A stretch of 23,788 nucleotides of DNA from assembly GCA_036897485.1 (NCBI GenBank), contig JAYMTF010001380.1, positions 1 through 23,788 on the forward strand, given 5' to 3'. Shown here piece by piece: positions 10,663-20,867 of this stretch. The notes beneath the pieces were generated by a model that worked only from the letters and a program-made list of their open reading frames with translations, searched no databases and was not told the DNA's origin. Source of the stretch: Pelargonium nanum. Its lineage: Eukaryota; Streptophyta; Magnoliopsida; Geraniales; Geraniaceae. A program made the translations under genes and the position numbers. Position 1 is the stretch's first letter. The number at the start of each line of letters is the position of its first letter.

Positions 10663-12174
10663 TCACAATGGTCTTACAGTTTCCTTGCCATCTTGTGGTT
10701 GAATTGTGTCTTCTTTAGCTGCTTCTTTCTCTTCTAATTCATCTGCTATGTTTGCAGCTTCTTCTTCCTTGGCTTCTTCAAGAGCTTGAATCAAGTTGGA
10801 GAGGCATTTTTCTGCATCATCCGAGGGAGACTTGGGCATGAGGTTCTCGGCGACATCAGCAGGTGTGATCTTGGTCTCCCCGATCAACTTCCGGACTGTA
10901 TCAAACAACGGATGCTTATCAAGATTCAGGTAATTCTTTGCTAGAACTCTGAATCCCTCGAAACTGCAGTAAGATAGCTCTATGTGTTTGTCCATTCTTC
11001 CTCTTCTTATGAGAGCAGGATCTAACTTCTCGACGTAATTAGTAGTAAACACAATGAGCCTTTCACCTCCACAAGCCGACCACAAGCCATCTATGAAATT
11101 AAGCAGTCCTGATAGAGTGACTCTGCTGCTGCCGCCACCACCACCCTCTTCTTTCGGCTCCTTCCTGGAAAGTTCCTTGTTCATCGCATTCTCAATCTCA
11201 TCCTCGGAACCCTTGTCTGTTTTCTTCTTCCTCTGACCTGTAAGATCAAGGGAGCAATCGATGTCCTCAATGACGATAATAGACTTACTGGTTGTCTCGA
11301 TCAAAAGCTTCCTCAGCTCGGTGTTGTCCTTCACAGCCGTGAGCTCTAGATCATAAACATCGTAGTTCAACAAGTTAGCCATTGCAGCAATCATGGTGGA
11401 CTTGCCGGTTCCCGGTGGGCCATGAAGCAGATACCCTCGCTTCCATGCCTTCCCGATCCTAGCATAGAAATCCTTGCTCTTGCTGAATGTCACGAGATCT
11501 TCAATGATCCCGCGCTTCTTCTCGGGCTCCAGGGCCATTGTTTCAAAGGTTGCTGGATGCTCAAACACAATATGGCTCCACATGGTTTGCTTGTAGCTTG
11601 GCCATTTATAACCCGGACTGTTTGTGTAAAGTTTCCTTTGCCTACTCCGTACCTTAATTTCCTTCCCTTCCCTCATGACATGCTCCAAGTAGGACTCTGT
11701 TATGATCTCTCTGTACCTCTTGTGAAATGTGAGTTTGTAGTACCTCTTCTCCTGCTCCGGATAATACGACACCGACGTAGACGGTGATACGAGTTTGCTC
11801 GAAACCCACGAGACTTTTGCACCGCGGTACTCATCATTCACTCTCTCGTACTCATCCATGCTAAGAACCAGATTGTTGCTATCTTTCCCCATCTCGGCTT
11901 TGAGCCTCTTGGCACTCTTTGACGTGTTCTTGCTTAGGTACGCCTCAACAGCAGCGTAAGCCTCGCTGCGTTTGAGGCGGTCTCCGGTGAACTCGTGGAT
12001 GGAGATCCGGATGTAAGGGTAGAAGAATCCCATAAACCTCTGCGTGTACTTGTCGAAGAAGCGTTGGAGCTGGTAAGGACAGTACTGGCGAAAGATGGCG
12101 GAAACGAACATGAAGGTTGCAATGGAAGAGCCCATTGTTGCCCACATTTCAGTCATTGTGGAAGGAACCAACAT
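10663..12174 (-). CDS. AAA-ATPase, ASD/AATP1 family (BCS1-like), intronless
   Basis: A 503-aa ATPase of the plant-specific branch of BCS1-like AAA proteins (AAA-ATPase ASD, mitochondrial / AATP1 / At3g28580 type). Members are membrane-anchored at mitochondria or ER and tied to stress, senescence and seed development; the substrate is unknown. An N-terminal hydrophobic segment lies at about 12-28 (MGSSIATFMFVSAIF). The AAA-associated N-terminal domain covers about 30-130 (PYIRISIHEFTGDRLKRSEAY). Walker A is GPPGTGKST at 252-260 and Walker B is IIVIEDIDCS at about 299-308. The sensor-1 region is FTTNYVEKLDPALIRRGRMD, with arginines at 390-393. The C-terminus is a Glu/Ala/Lys-rich tail. A Gly-rich insertion (EEGGGGGSS) follows Walker B, where the family is variable. 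ATG 12174 is the first ATG in frame; MTEMWATMGS at 12156 is an alternative start matching relatives well. All catalytic motifs are intact and one exon is usual for the family. Confidence 0.9.
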   Translation of the reverse strand: MLVPSTMTEMWATMGSSIATFMFVSAIFRQYCPYQLQRFFDKYTQRFMGFFYPYIRISIHEFTGDRLKRSEAYAAVEAYLSKNTSKSAKRLKAEMGKDSNNLVLSMDEYERVNDEYRGAKVSWVSSKLVSPSTSVSYYPEQEKRYYKLTFHKRYREIITESYLEHVMREGKEIKVRSRQRKLYTNSPGYKWPSYKQTMWSHIVFEHPATFETMALEPEKKRGIIEDLVTFSKSKDFYARIGKAWKRGYLLHGPPGTGKSTMIAAMANLLNYDVYDLELTAVKDNTELRKLLIETTSKSIIVIEDIDCSLDLTGQRKKKTDKGSEDEIENAMNKELSRKEPKEEGGGGGSSRVTLSGLLNFIDGLWSACGGERLIVFTTNYVEKLDPALIRRGRMDKHIELSYCSFEGFRVLAKNYLNLDKHPLFDTVRKLIGETKITPADVAENLMPKSPSDDAEKCLSNLIQALEEAKEEEAANIADELEEKEAAKEDTIQPQDGKETVRPL

Positions 12175-13816
12175 AGTATGCAAGAAAAACTCTTCCCTTG
12201 GAGTGTTTTTTGGTATGTGAGTGGTGAGTGTAGGGAATGAGAGAAATGGTTAGTGTTTATCAACAAGTGAGAATTGAATAATGTAAAAAGGTTAGGGGGT
12301 TAATGGTAAGCACATCCATGATCCATTTGGGTTTAGAAAAAGAACAAGACAACAAAAAACAAGACAACACAAAAGCTCTTGTGGTGTGGGTGTTGGAAAA
12401 GGTGATTGGGTGGGCATAGGTGGAGTTGGGGGGATTAGGAAAGTGACAAAGTCATGTTTCTTGGCATTGGGCTAAAGTGAAGTGAATACATGTATTCAAG
12501 GGTCCACTATTGGGTTTGTGTTGTGTCATATCCACATGATGAGGCATCAAAGTAGAGCCAAGAGATGGTGGGTGATGAGTTTTACAACCCCTTTTGAGGT
12601 TTGATTGTTAAACAAAATGGCAAGCTTTAGAGGATTGTGGGCTCCATTTATGCATGTATTTTCCTTGTATGCTTTGTCTTCTCCCTTGGTATAAAACATA
12701 GATAGGAGTCAAGGAAGCCATTATTTGATGTGTACCATGATTTGATGTGCATAATGCAAGTGTTGGCATATAGCAACCCCTAATGGATGGCCTTTCCAAC
12801 TTCTTGAGTTGCTAAGTGGTTCCTCACTAATTTTATATAGGTATGAAAATGGTATCTATTACGTTTATTATGTGTTCAAGCGGTTTAGCATAAACAAAAA
12901 AACCATGATCAATCTAGACGTTAAAAAGCTTAAGTATCCTATCTGAAGACTAAATCTTATAAAATGACAATCCAAGGTGCCAAACAATAACATTGTTTGC
13001 ATTTTGGATGAGTCAAATGCTAAATTTATGGCCTCATAAATTGTACTCTACTTACAAAAGAAAAATGTCACATAAATTTATTATGAACAAATATGAGTGA
13101 TATTTTAATCACATGACATTTTCAATACGTATTATAAAGCCAAGTAAAAAAGGTTTATAATGCTTATTAGCTTGCCACGTCACCAAACTTCTAATTTTGT
13201 TACAAAGTTTTTCTTAATTACAACATGTTTTCAAAATTAAAACCGATCAAGATTCGCTCAATGAGATCGTAAGAAAATCGGTCGAAACCGTAAACCCTTC
13301 ACGAGTTTTAATATAGAGTCATAAATAAAAAAGAATTTAATAAAATTTAATAAAACAAGTTATGTTACTACGACAAGTTAAATAATGTGGTGATTGCATA
13401 TGATCCCTATAAAATTTGACTTTAAAGCAAATGTATCTCTAAAGCTATTTGCCTCAGCAAATACCTGAATCAAAAGCGCTTAAACCGCTTATTCCAACCT
13501 GGTTTGATAATTTTATCATTTTTTATTGTTATAATTGTGGAATCAAAACACTTGAAGATTCCGTTGCTATTAAGTTGTTTACAAAATTCATAAATATAAG
13601 TTAATTTGTGTCCATTATTCAGCAAAAAAATTCATCAACATTTTATCGATTGCCCATTTTGAATTGTATTTGGTGAAAAAAAAAATAAACCTTGTGAACA
13701 TCCGGAAAAAAATTGAACCCTATGGTGCATGGTAGGTTGCTGATGTAAAGAGTGGACTCAGCTGCAAGGGGCGGTTCGGCCTCCATCTTCCCGTCCCCCT
13801 ACCTAATTTTCTTTTC
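12175..13816. other. Intergenic region, including the AAA-ATPase gene's promoter side
   Basis: The first 100-150 bases upstream of the AAA-ATPase ATG read on the minus strand as a pyrimidine-rich leader (around 12215-12250). I see no clear TATA box. 12600-13740 is AT-rich with no ORF of interest. At about 13740 the base composition shifts and a GC-richer stretch leads into the gag-like relic. Confidence 0.45.
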
Positions 13817-14475
13817 GTGTTGTTTTACGTTGGCATTGATTGTGTAAAGTCTTTTCAAACAAATGGCGAGTTGAAAGCATTAAAAGATCAAGCCACCAAC
13901 CTAATCGCGATGGGTACACCCATGGCTCAAGTTGCCCCTAGTAACCTATTGCGCATTAATTTGCGTGACATTATTGACGACCCAACACTCCGTTGCCCGA
14001 AACTCACCTATGGTAGACTATCCAATGCCCTAAAGTTTGCGACAAGTTTTGAGTTGTGCATGCAAAGATCAAGACTCGCGATGGAGCCATCTTTTGCTAA
14101 TCTTCCGCATACACTTTGAAAGGAACGACTCAAGTTCGGTATCACAATCTTCCAACTAGCTCCATCAAGAGTTGGGAATAGTTCAAGACCATTCTTAGGC
14201 AAGTTTGCCTTCAATGGGGAGAGAAAGGCCAATCTTCACTAGTTTACGTGAGACAACTCCCGACTAAATTGTCTCATAACTACATAGAGGGGTTCAAAAT
14301 GGACATTCACGAATGCGAGGTAGTAATAGATGAAACCGTGATAATCAGTTTCATGACGAGTCTACTCTCCCCATGTTCCATAGTGAACTCTCTTGCGGCC
14401 CTCTAAAGACTTGGAAGAAATCATGGTTAGGGCTCAAAAGATAATGCATGCCGAAAAAATGTTATGGTCGATGCT
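13800..14475 (+). mobile_element. Ty3/gypsy-like LTR retrotransposon relic (gag fragment)
   Basis: Conceptual reading of about 14390-14460 gives LEEIMVRAQKIMHAEKM, the kind of helix found near the end of plant Ty3/gypsy gag domains (compare the common TLxELxxRAQKYIxAEE pattern). The sequence just upstream (14270-14390) has gag-like character in the same direction, and 13817-14119 (+) is an open stretch with no family I recognise that may be an earlier part. The element is clearly broken, with multiple disruptions, and there is no protease, reverse transcriptase, integrase or recognisable LTR in the window. It is an old fossil; the exact limits are uncertain. Confidence 0.4.
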
Positions 14476-14523
14476 CAAGATGCACGAACATGTATAAGAA
14501 GATGCAGCTGATATAGGATTGTT

Positions 14524-14790
14524 TTGAAACATGGTACGCGCATAATAAAACAGGAAGATGACCCTACAGCCCTAGAGAAACACCTACACTTAAAACCGAT
14601 GTTCGGATTTGTTCGTGGAGACAACATAGCTGAATCTACAATCAAATTCAAACCCATCGGTGCAGATCATGATAACTTATTGGTAAATATCAACTGCCAC
14701 CAAAACCCGTACTTGAAACATTGGCTATCTGCTGCTCTATGGAAATCTACCAAAAACAAACCAATACAGGGCACTTTTCATGACCTCTAA
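14524..14790 (+). other. Unassigned 88-codon open stretch beside the gag-like relic
   Basis: An ATG-initiated open stretch of 88 codons. It contains HLHLKPMFGFVRGDN and NPYLKHWLSAALWKSTKNK, which I do not recognise. It lies just downstream of the gag-like relic and on the same strand, so it may be another part of that fossil or unrelated filler. There are no promoter or splice signals that make it a convincing host gene. Confidence 0.2.
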
Positions 14791-15230
14791 AACACTACAT
14801 TTCAAGATTGTTCAGCTGCTACGTGCTCGTTAAACACGTCTAAAGGTGTAGAAAACTAGTACTGTAATAAACAAGATACAAACACGAAACAAGAAATTCA
14901 ATTCCATTCTATCTGTGCTGCTGTAGTTCTAACAAGAATTTGTATATAAAGAAGTCCAAATACATCCTGCATTTTCTTTTTTTCTTTCAATTTGATCACC
15001 TTCTACCTCTACCTACCACCAATACATAAAAAAAGGGCAGAAAAAAAAAAGGAACAAATGAATGAATTTGAAATGGCCCTGAAAACGGCCCAGATACATC
15101 TAAGTATCTAACAAAATCCTGCATAGAATATACACAATACATTATGCTATGACTCAAAATTTGTTCCTCGGTTTGAACGTACCTTCTTAGATTATCAAGA
15201 TTTCGCCCCAAAATAAAAAGAGTACAATTA
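14791..15230 (-). other. Presumed 3' UTR of the galactosyltransferase gene and flank
   Basis: Minus-strand sequence downstream of the TGA stop at 15231-15233. It is T-rich on the minus strand with long homopolymer tracts on the plus strand around 14977-14990 and 15028-15051. No ORF or RNA gene is evident. The end of the transcript cannot be placed from sequence alone. Confidence 0.45.
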
Positions 15231-18200
15231 TCATCTCATGTTGCAGCATTGAGGTTTTTCCTTTTTTTGCAACTTGTCCCACAAGCAGATCATTTGCCTC
15301 GGAGACTGGTAATGGGCTGTATAATAGCCTTCAATGCACCCAAACTGGCAGAACCTCATACTGTGTCGATACTCTACGGGTTTTGACACATTGAACTGCT
15401 CCACCCACATTCCCATACTCACATCTTCCATCTTGAACAACTGCACAGGCGAAATTTTTTATTTATAAGATCCAAAAGTAAACACAATCATCACTACCGC
15501 AGCTTTTCTCTCACTCACCCTTAGTTGATGTCTCTCGAACTCAGATACAATGAAATGTGCGATATCAGAAGATATAATGTAGCCTGGCCCATTTGCATAG
15601 GGTGGATAGACTTCTTCAGGCCACTCCTGCAACAACCACCAAAAAAACAAATAGCGAGTCAATCTCAATCGCTCAATGTTTGTATCACCCAACACAGATT
15701 CTATAAAAACAAACTAATGAAGTTACGTACAAGAACAATTTTAATCAACTGGACCAAATAAAAATTTGTCACCAGACATGTAGAACATGTACAATAACTT
15801 CCTATCAAAATTCAGTTACTAATAAACTAACTACTAATAGAGCACCAAATGGTCATAAAAATGATAAATTTTACTACCAGAGGCTAGAGCCTCTAAAGGT
15901 CAAACAAATTATATGACTATACTATAATGATAATTCAACTAGAGAGAGAGAGAGAGAGAGAGAGACTTTTAACTAATTTTGAACGAAAATAATGACAAAC
16001 TGTATTACAATAGTTAATAGATCAATAAATACCTCATAAGTCACTGCCCATTTACCATGGCGTAGAGGCCTATGATAGTAATTCATGTTCCCAACATATA
16101 AGCTCCTATCATTGGGTACCCCTTTAGCTTGCGCAATAGACTCATCAAGCCTTATAAATGTATCATCATCACACTTCATAATATACTTAGCCGAGACAGT
16201 GCGAACCTGTTAACAAACAACCATTTCAAATACTAAATAATCTTTGAAGAACAAACCACATTAACTTTTTGATTTGGTATTTATTACAATACCCACCCCA
16301 TATTCACAAATGGCAACAGTTTTCAACACGACAAGGTCATAGTTATCCAAGTATGGGACCATAACAATATCACCAAAAAATTCTGCTTCTTTCTTTAGCT
16401 CAACATTCACTTCCTTTCTTGCATGCTGTCAACAATTAAAAAGAATTTAAGTACCTTCAGCAATCACTATAAACTTTGATATAACAGAAAAACTTGAAAA
16501 CTGTCCGTGCCAAGATAATATTACTTACCATTGCCACAAAGAAGCGAGCTACCACATTTGAAGATTTGATAAGTTCATGCTGCATCCAGGACTTCCTAAC
16601 AGCCATCCGCTCAGCAAAATGGTTACCGGCAGAAAGGATACCAATGAAAACTTCCACAGGTCCTTCAGGAAGAGGTGGAGCCTGCCAGCTGCTTGACATC
16701 TCCAGGTATCTCTGAGGAGCAAAACTAGGGTGCGATGTAGGCAAAGAGGCAGCTAACACAGAGTGCACATCAACGTCACCATTCAATGTTAGTCCAGTTG
16801 CATCCTCAAGCGTAAATCCCTGTCAACAACATTTATTTTCATTTTACAAATTTTTGAAAATTCAATATGAGAATGATAAGAGAGCACAATGGTACTCACA
16901 GTGCGGTAAGGAAAAGAGGTGACATGCCTCCCATCAACGTTCACATGATAACCCTCCAAGCCAGCACTGAGCGTTAGGACAAACAACCTGTCCTCAGAAA
17001 ATGGGTATGGCCAGTCAATACTCACCTTCCTTGTTCGGCCTATCAATCGATTCAACCACCAAGTTGCCTTCGATTCTTCCGAGTGACTGTCATCATCACG
17101 GATCCACTTCTCACACTTCACCTGACCATCAACTGCAGCAATCTAAATAATTACCAAAAATGGCAGCTCAAGGCTAAAAGTGGACAAACTAAAGGAACCA
17201 CTAAGTTCGACAAACTATTTATCCAAAAATCCATTCTTCTGATTAGAGCTCAAAATTCAAAACATCTACATGACTTAGATCCTTCTTTCTAAAATCTTCC
17301 CCAGATCCATAATCTAAATATGCAATAGCTGAGTATACTATCCACTATAGGGTAAAGCATTCAAACAAATATCTACCAACTAAACATTATTGTGATCCAT
17401 ACCAAATCTAGGAATCTATATAGTTACAAAAACATAAACACACACTGATGCTCCAATTTGACAAACGTTAAACACACACCCAATTCGGTCACTCACCGGT
17501 CTCTTCATCGGCCTTAGATTTCCACCCCTCGCAGCGGAGAGCGGATCCCCACTGCATCCGGTAGCAAGTGTTCTGCTCAATCACCGGCTTGCGGCTCCAA
17601 TCCCCTTTCAACCTCGGATTGAAATGCAATATCCTCGGGGGCTCCTCGCCCTCCACCACCTTCAGCCCCTGCAGCTCCATCACAAACTGTGACACCATCA
17701 CCGCCTGCTCCCCATCCCTCAACAAAGCTATCTTCGGCTCGTGGTCCGGGTGCGCCGCCCTCGGCTTCCCCACCACGGTCACACGTGGACCCAAAGCGAG
17801 CCCGGAGGGAATCACCATCAACCGGCCGGCCTGGAGGACCTCCGGTCCCGCCAGCGACAGCGAATGCGGGCACGAATCCGACACGTTCTCCGGCTTATCC
17901 CCGCCCGTCCCTGGCGCCCCCGATTCAAGATCCTCCCACAACCTCCGGCCGAGCTCCCAGGCGACCTTGGCAGACTTGTGCAGCTCCGAGAAATCGTCCT
18001 CCCCGATCGCCTCGAAGGTCTGGGCGTCGAAGAGCAGAGTCGAGAGGACATTGTAGTGAGACCGAGTCGGAGGGAGCGAGTTGTGTTCGACCCAGTTGAC
18101 GGGCCGAGTTGGGGCTTCTCTTTCCTCCGTCTCCTCTTCGCTGAGGAGGCGTGGAGGTCGAGGCATGGCCTCCTTGGAAACCGCATTCAAACCAGACTTG

Positions 18201-18328
18201 AAGACGAAAGGGATTTCAAGAGTGACCATCAAAAGATACAAAAAACCCAAACCCATCAAAATCTGAACCGATCTTTGTCTGGCGAAAGAAACCCAGATGT
18301 CCCATTTGCCCAATTTGGGCCTCTTCAT
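15231..18328 (-). CDS. GALT6: Hydroxyproline O-galactosyltransferase, GALT5/GALT6-like (7 exons)
   Basis: A type II Golgi enzyme that adds the first galactose to hydroxyproline on arabinogalactan-proteins. Exons on the minus strand, in order: 18328-17497, 17132-16900, 16819-16529, 16425-16297, 16206-16033, 15626-15519, 15440-15231. All junctions are GT-AG and the frame is continuous for 658 aa. Features: short cytosolic tail, membrane anchor at 21-43 ([20 protein letters not shown]), and a stem region. The galectin domain spans about 165-355, with the sugar-binding motif HFNPR at 235-239 and [20 protein letters not shown] near its end. The GT31 catalytic domain follows ([21 protein letters not shown]) with its metal-binding DDD at 508-510 (MKCDDDTF) and [11 protein letters not shown]. 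The protein ends KPQCCNMR. I recall Arabidopsis GALT6 (At5g62620) and GALT5 (At1g74800) as closest; choosing between them needs alignment. Length is near the usual 670-680 aa and no key residue appears missing. Confidence 0.92.
15627..16032 (-). other. Intron 5 of the GALT6-like gene, with an AG/CT microsatellite
   Basis: A 406-bp GT-AG intron carrying an (AG)12 run at 15941-15964, which reads as (CT)n in the sense of the gene. It contains no coding sequence. Confidence 0.6.
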
Positions 18329-18412
18329 TCCAGATTCTATATAGAACCCTAGTTGCAGAAATTGAAAAAGAATCGATCTTTGAATTGAATTGAATTGGAA
18401 TTGGAGAAGAAG

Positions 18413-18424
18413 ATATATATATAT
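18413..18424 (-). promoter_or_regulatory. Candidate TATA box of the GALT6-like gene
   Basis: A 12-bp alternating AT run lies 85-96 bp upstream of the ATG at 18328. On the minus strand it is followed by a pyrimidine patch (CTTCTTCTCC) and then a short ATTGA/AATTC-type repeat (about 18381-18404). That order fits a plant core promoter with a leader of roughly 50-65 nt. A second, shorter TATATA at about 18340 is too close to the ATG. Confidence 0.4.
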
Positions 18425-18429
18425 GAGAG

Positions 18430-18977
18430 TGACCGATTTGGAAAACCAGAGTGGATTGTGGCGTGGGGGTTCAAATTTGAGATTTGGATATGTATTGTAA
18501 TGTGGTGTTTGTTGCAGTTGTGTGCACTTTCATTTTGTTCTGTCCTTTTTGCCTTGTTTTAGGGAAGAGAGGCTATCCAATAACAATAGCCATTCTATTT
18601 TTTCACCTCCATGATTTTTCAATTCTTATTCCTTCTTATAGGGTGTGATATTTGAATTATCAAGATGTGTCTTCAAAAGATTGTACATATCATTATATTG
18701 ACTTGTTTGAGTTTCAAAATGTATTTTAAGAATTAGATTCAATGTCAACTAAAATTATTATTATGAGAAAAAATTCCATTTAGAGAGTTTTTAATTGGAG
18801 AAAATTATGTTAATGAGAAGATGTCATTTTATTAAGCATGTTTTGTATTAGTTCAAATGAGGGCATCAAGCGACCAAATTTTTCACAATGGTTTCTACTC
18901 AAGTTGTCTCAATGAATAAGGGTCAACAAATTTACAACTCTTCTCGTTGTAAAAGTCTTATACTTGATCTTTCGCAC
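18430..18977. other. Upstream flank of the GALT6-like gene
   Basis: AT-rich, with no ORF or RNA gene. It is probably the distal promoter of the GALT6-like gene followed by ordinary intergenic DNA up to the MITE at 18981. Confidence 0.4.
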
Positions 18978-19317
18978 TTAGAGCAACTCCAACGCTCGCC
19001 TTTTGGCTCTTGGGGAATGGGAAAATGCAGAGGGCTTTGTGAAGTCCAGCAATGGAGAGAGAGATGATTAAGGGTTGGTCCCTTTGTTAAGGACCGACCC
19101 TTATGGGTTTTTTTTTTGTCCAATGAGCAAATGATACATATGCTATTCTTTCTTTTTTTTTATTAATAATAAATATGGGTCTCTTTAAGGATTGTGGTAT
19201 TAATCCCAACAATTGAGATGAAATTTTTTTTAAGGCCCTAATTGATGTGGCAATAAAAAAATGAAAGATGAGACATTGAGGGACTCAAATGAAGTTCATG
19301 TAATGTGGATGCTCTTA
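18978..19317. mobile_element. PIF/Harbinger-type (Tourist-like) MITE
   Basis: A 334-bp element (18981-19314) begins GAGCAACTCCAAC and ends, read inward from the right on the minus strand, GAGCATCCACATT. The two ends are therefore imperfect terminal inverted repeats. TTA directly flanks both ends (18978-18980 and 19315-19317), the 3-bp target duplication typical of PIF/Harbinger. There is no transposase. It contains a 13-bp inverted repeat with one mismatch (TAAGGGTTGGTCC 19069-19081, GGACCGACCCTTA 19091-19103). The repeats are short, so the family call is fair rather than firm. Confidence 0.5.
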
Positions 19318-20124
19318 GAATATTTTCGGATGAGCTTTCACTTAATCACTTGAAATTGAATTATTTGGGCATGCACGCCACAAAGTAGAATGTCGTTAAG
19401 GTAAAATCAGGGGATAACCTTTGGGCGTGAGAATAAGAGTCTATGTCATTGTGAAACAAGGGTGTTGTTTGTGATTTATAGAGAAAATATGAGAGCTCAA
19501 AGTGTTTGAATGACACAAGCGAATCTCTAAATTTCAAAATATGATCCATGTCAATCAATTGGGAACCCACATAGTTAAAAATTTAGTTCATCATCATTGA
19601 AACAAGATCAAATATATCATACACAATATGACAAAACATATTCAATAATCCCCAATTTAAATCCTACATGCAAGAATTAAAACAATAATCGATCGGTTTA
19701 ACTCTAACAACGACATGCTTAACATCAGTTTCAACAGTTATTTTTCAGTTCTTGTCGATAACAATGCCTCCCAATAGTACAAAATATATCTTACAACTCA
19801 TAACGAAAACAACTTACAACAAGGAATCACAAATCAAAACTTCCAACACAGCAAGATCCAGACCAAATGCTAGGAGCTCTGACCAGAGTCAGACCCCGAC
19901 TCAAAGTGCTAAATTATTTGAAACGCGAGAGAAAGTCAATACGACGTCGTATCCACACCCCAGATTAGACTAATTGGCCGAGTCAAAAGAGTCTAATAAA
20001 TTAATTTTTTTTAATAATGTTTGATAATTATATTAAAGACATTTCGGCAACAAAAAAAAACATGCACATTTTTGTCATGATATAAAAATAATCAAACCAT
20101 ACATAAGCATGAGTTTTCTGCCTA
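19318..20124. other. Intergenic DNA between two MITEs
   Basis: No gene is supported. The 19850-19960 part is slightly GC-richer and includes a perfect 14-bp palindrome with an ACGT core (19939-19952). Read on the minus strand, 19950 down to about 19740 looks like transcribed leader sequence, but there is no ORF I recognise. Confidence 0.35.
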
Positions 20125-20484
20125 AAATAAAAAGGGAGAGGATTGGCGCATGTGTCCTTATTTCATGTGTGGTACAAGTGCACTTTAGTTACAAACTACA
20201 ATTGATTTGGTTACAAATTTTTATTGGCCCGCGTTTTGATATGAAAATATAGTAGTTACAAACATCACTGGTGCCGTTACAAAAATTTATCGGCGTGCGC
20301 TTTTTAGTAAACCACTTACAAACTGTATTGGTGTGGTTACAAATATTACATTCTTGCGCGTTTTACATTTAATATATGTCACATACAAGTTTAATTGGCC
20401 TGGTTACATGTTGTTATTTGTGTGTGTTGCACATGTATCACACATGTACTAATGACACATGAAACAAACGTTCCCAAATAAAAA
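20125..20484. mobile_element. Mutator-type MITE with 9-bp target duplication and internal tandem array
   Basis: The element spans 20134-20475 (342 bp). The left end starts GGGAGAGG and the right end, read on the minus strand, starts GGGAACG. The inner part of the ends, CATGTGTCC...GTACAAGTG at 20149-20180 against the reverse complement of 20430-20461, matches at 27 of 32 bases. An identical AAATAAAAA lies on both sides (20125-20133 and 20476-20484). Nine-base target duplications with long inverted repeats are the mark of Mutator-like elements. There is no transposase, so it is non-autonomous. The interior is a degenerate tandem array. Confidence 0.65.
20187..20429. repeat. Degenerate tandem array (about four 60-67 bp units) inside the Mutator-type MITE
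   Basis: Units begin near 20187, 20254, 20314 and 20380. The first three share the layout NTTACAAAC, about 10 bases, TGG or TGCCG, TTACAAA, then GCG(C)GTTTT-like or GTGCGCTTTT; the fourth is more diverged. The array fills nearly the whole space between the inverted repeats. Confidence 0.55.
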
Positions 20485-20688
20485 TTTATTCTGAATTCTT
20501 ATCAAACCTTCTATATGAAATAATCTCATACCAGAATAACATTTTGAACGGAATGCTCAATCCATTCTAGCTCATTGCATTGTACCAAGCTCAGTCTTAG
20601 AGTTTTCAATGGAAAGAAAAAATAAATAGAGTGGATGAGGCCATAGTGACATGACATGGTTTATGGTTTACGATTTAGGGTTTTAATA
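20485..20688. other. Short intergenic stretch
   Basis: AT-rich sequence between the Mutator-type MITE and the SINE. I see no gene or repeat structure in it. Confidence 0.4.
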
Positions 20689-20845
20689 TTTTTTTTTGGT
20701 GTAAACCACCGGTTTAATCCGGTTCGGGGCTTAGTCACAGTTAAGGCTCCTCACCCCTCTCAATAGATGTGTTTGGTGGAGATCGAACCCAATAGCTCTT
20801 CCCACAATCTCAGCCTGCGTTGCCAACTGAGCCACAATCTATTGA
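20689..20845 (-). mobile_element. tRNA-derived SINE
   Basis: On the minus strand the element has a Pol III A box TGGCTCAGTTGG (20834-20823) and a B box GGTTCGATCTCC (20789-20778) with tRNA-like spacing, followed by a tRNA-unrelated body and a terminal A run (T run at 20689-20697 on the plus strand). This is the layout of a plant tRNA-derived SINE of roughly 150 bp. It is not a functional tRNA gene, as no cloverleaf closes. Flanking target duplications are not clear; ATTAAA-type words on both sides may be diverged remnants. Both promoter boxes look well preserved. Confidence 0.7.
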
Positions 20846-20867
20846 TTGGTTTGATTTTGTTTAATCA

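Noticed and set aside
12174-12183. Upstream extension of the AAA-ATPase to a TTG at 12183
   Set aside because: Plant nuclear genes start at ATG; the first in-frame ATG is at 12174.
17568-18352. Long plus-strand ORFs (up to 203 codons) opposite exon 1 of the GALT6-like gene
   Set aside because: They mirror a GC-rich coding exon. The minus-strand frame has a clear anchor, galectin motif and splice continuity; the plus frames are Arg/Pro/Ser-rich shadows.
20187-20429. CRISPR-like array
   Set aside because: Repeats are degenerate, lie between transposon ends and occur in a plant genome; there are no conserved repeats separated by unique spacers.
20778-20834. Functional tRNA gene on the minus strand
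   Set aside because: A and B boxes are present, but the acceptor and anticodon stems do not form and the element has an A tail, so SINE is the better call.
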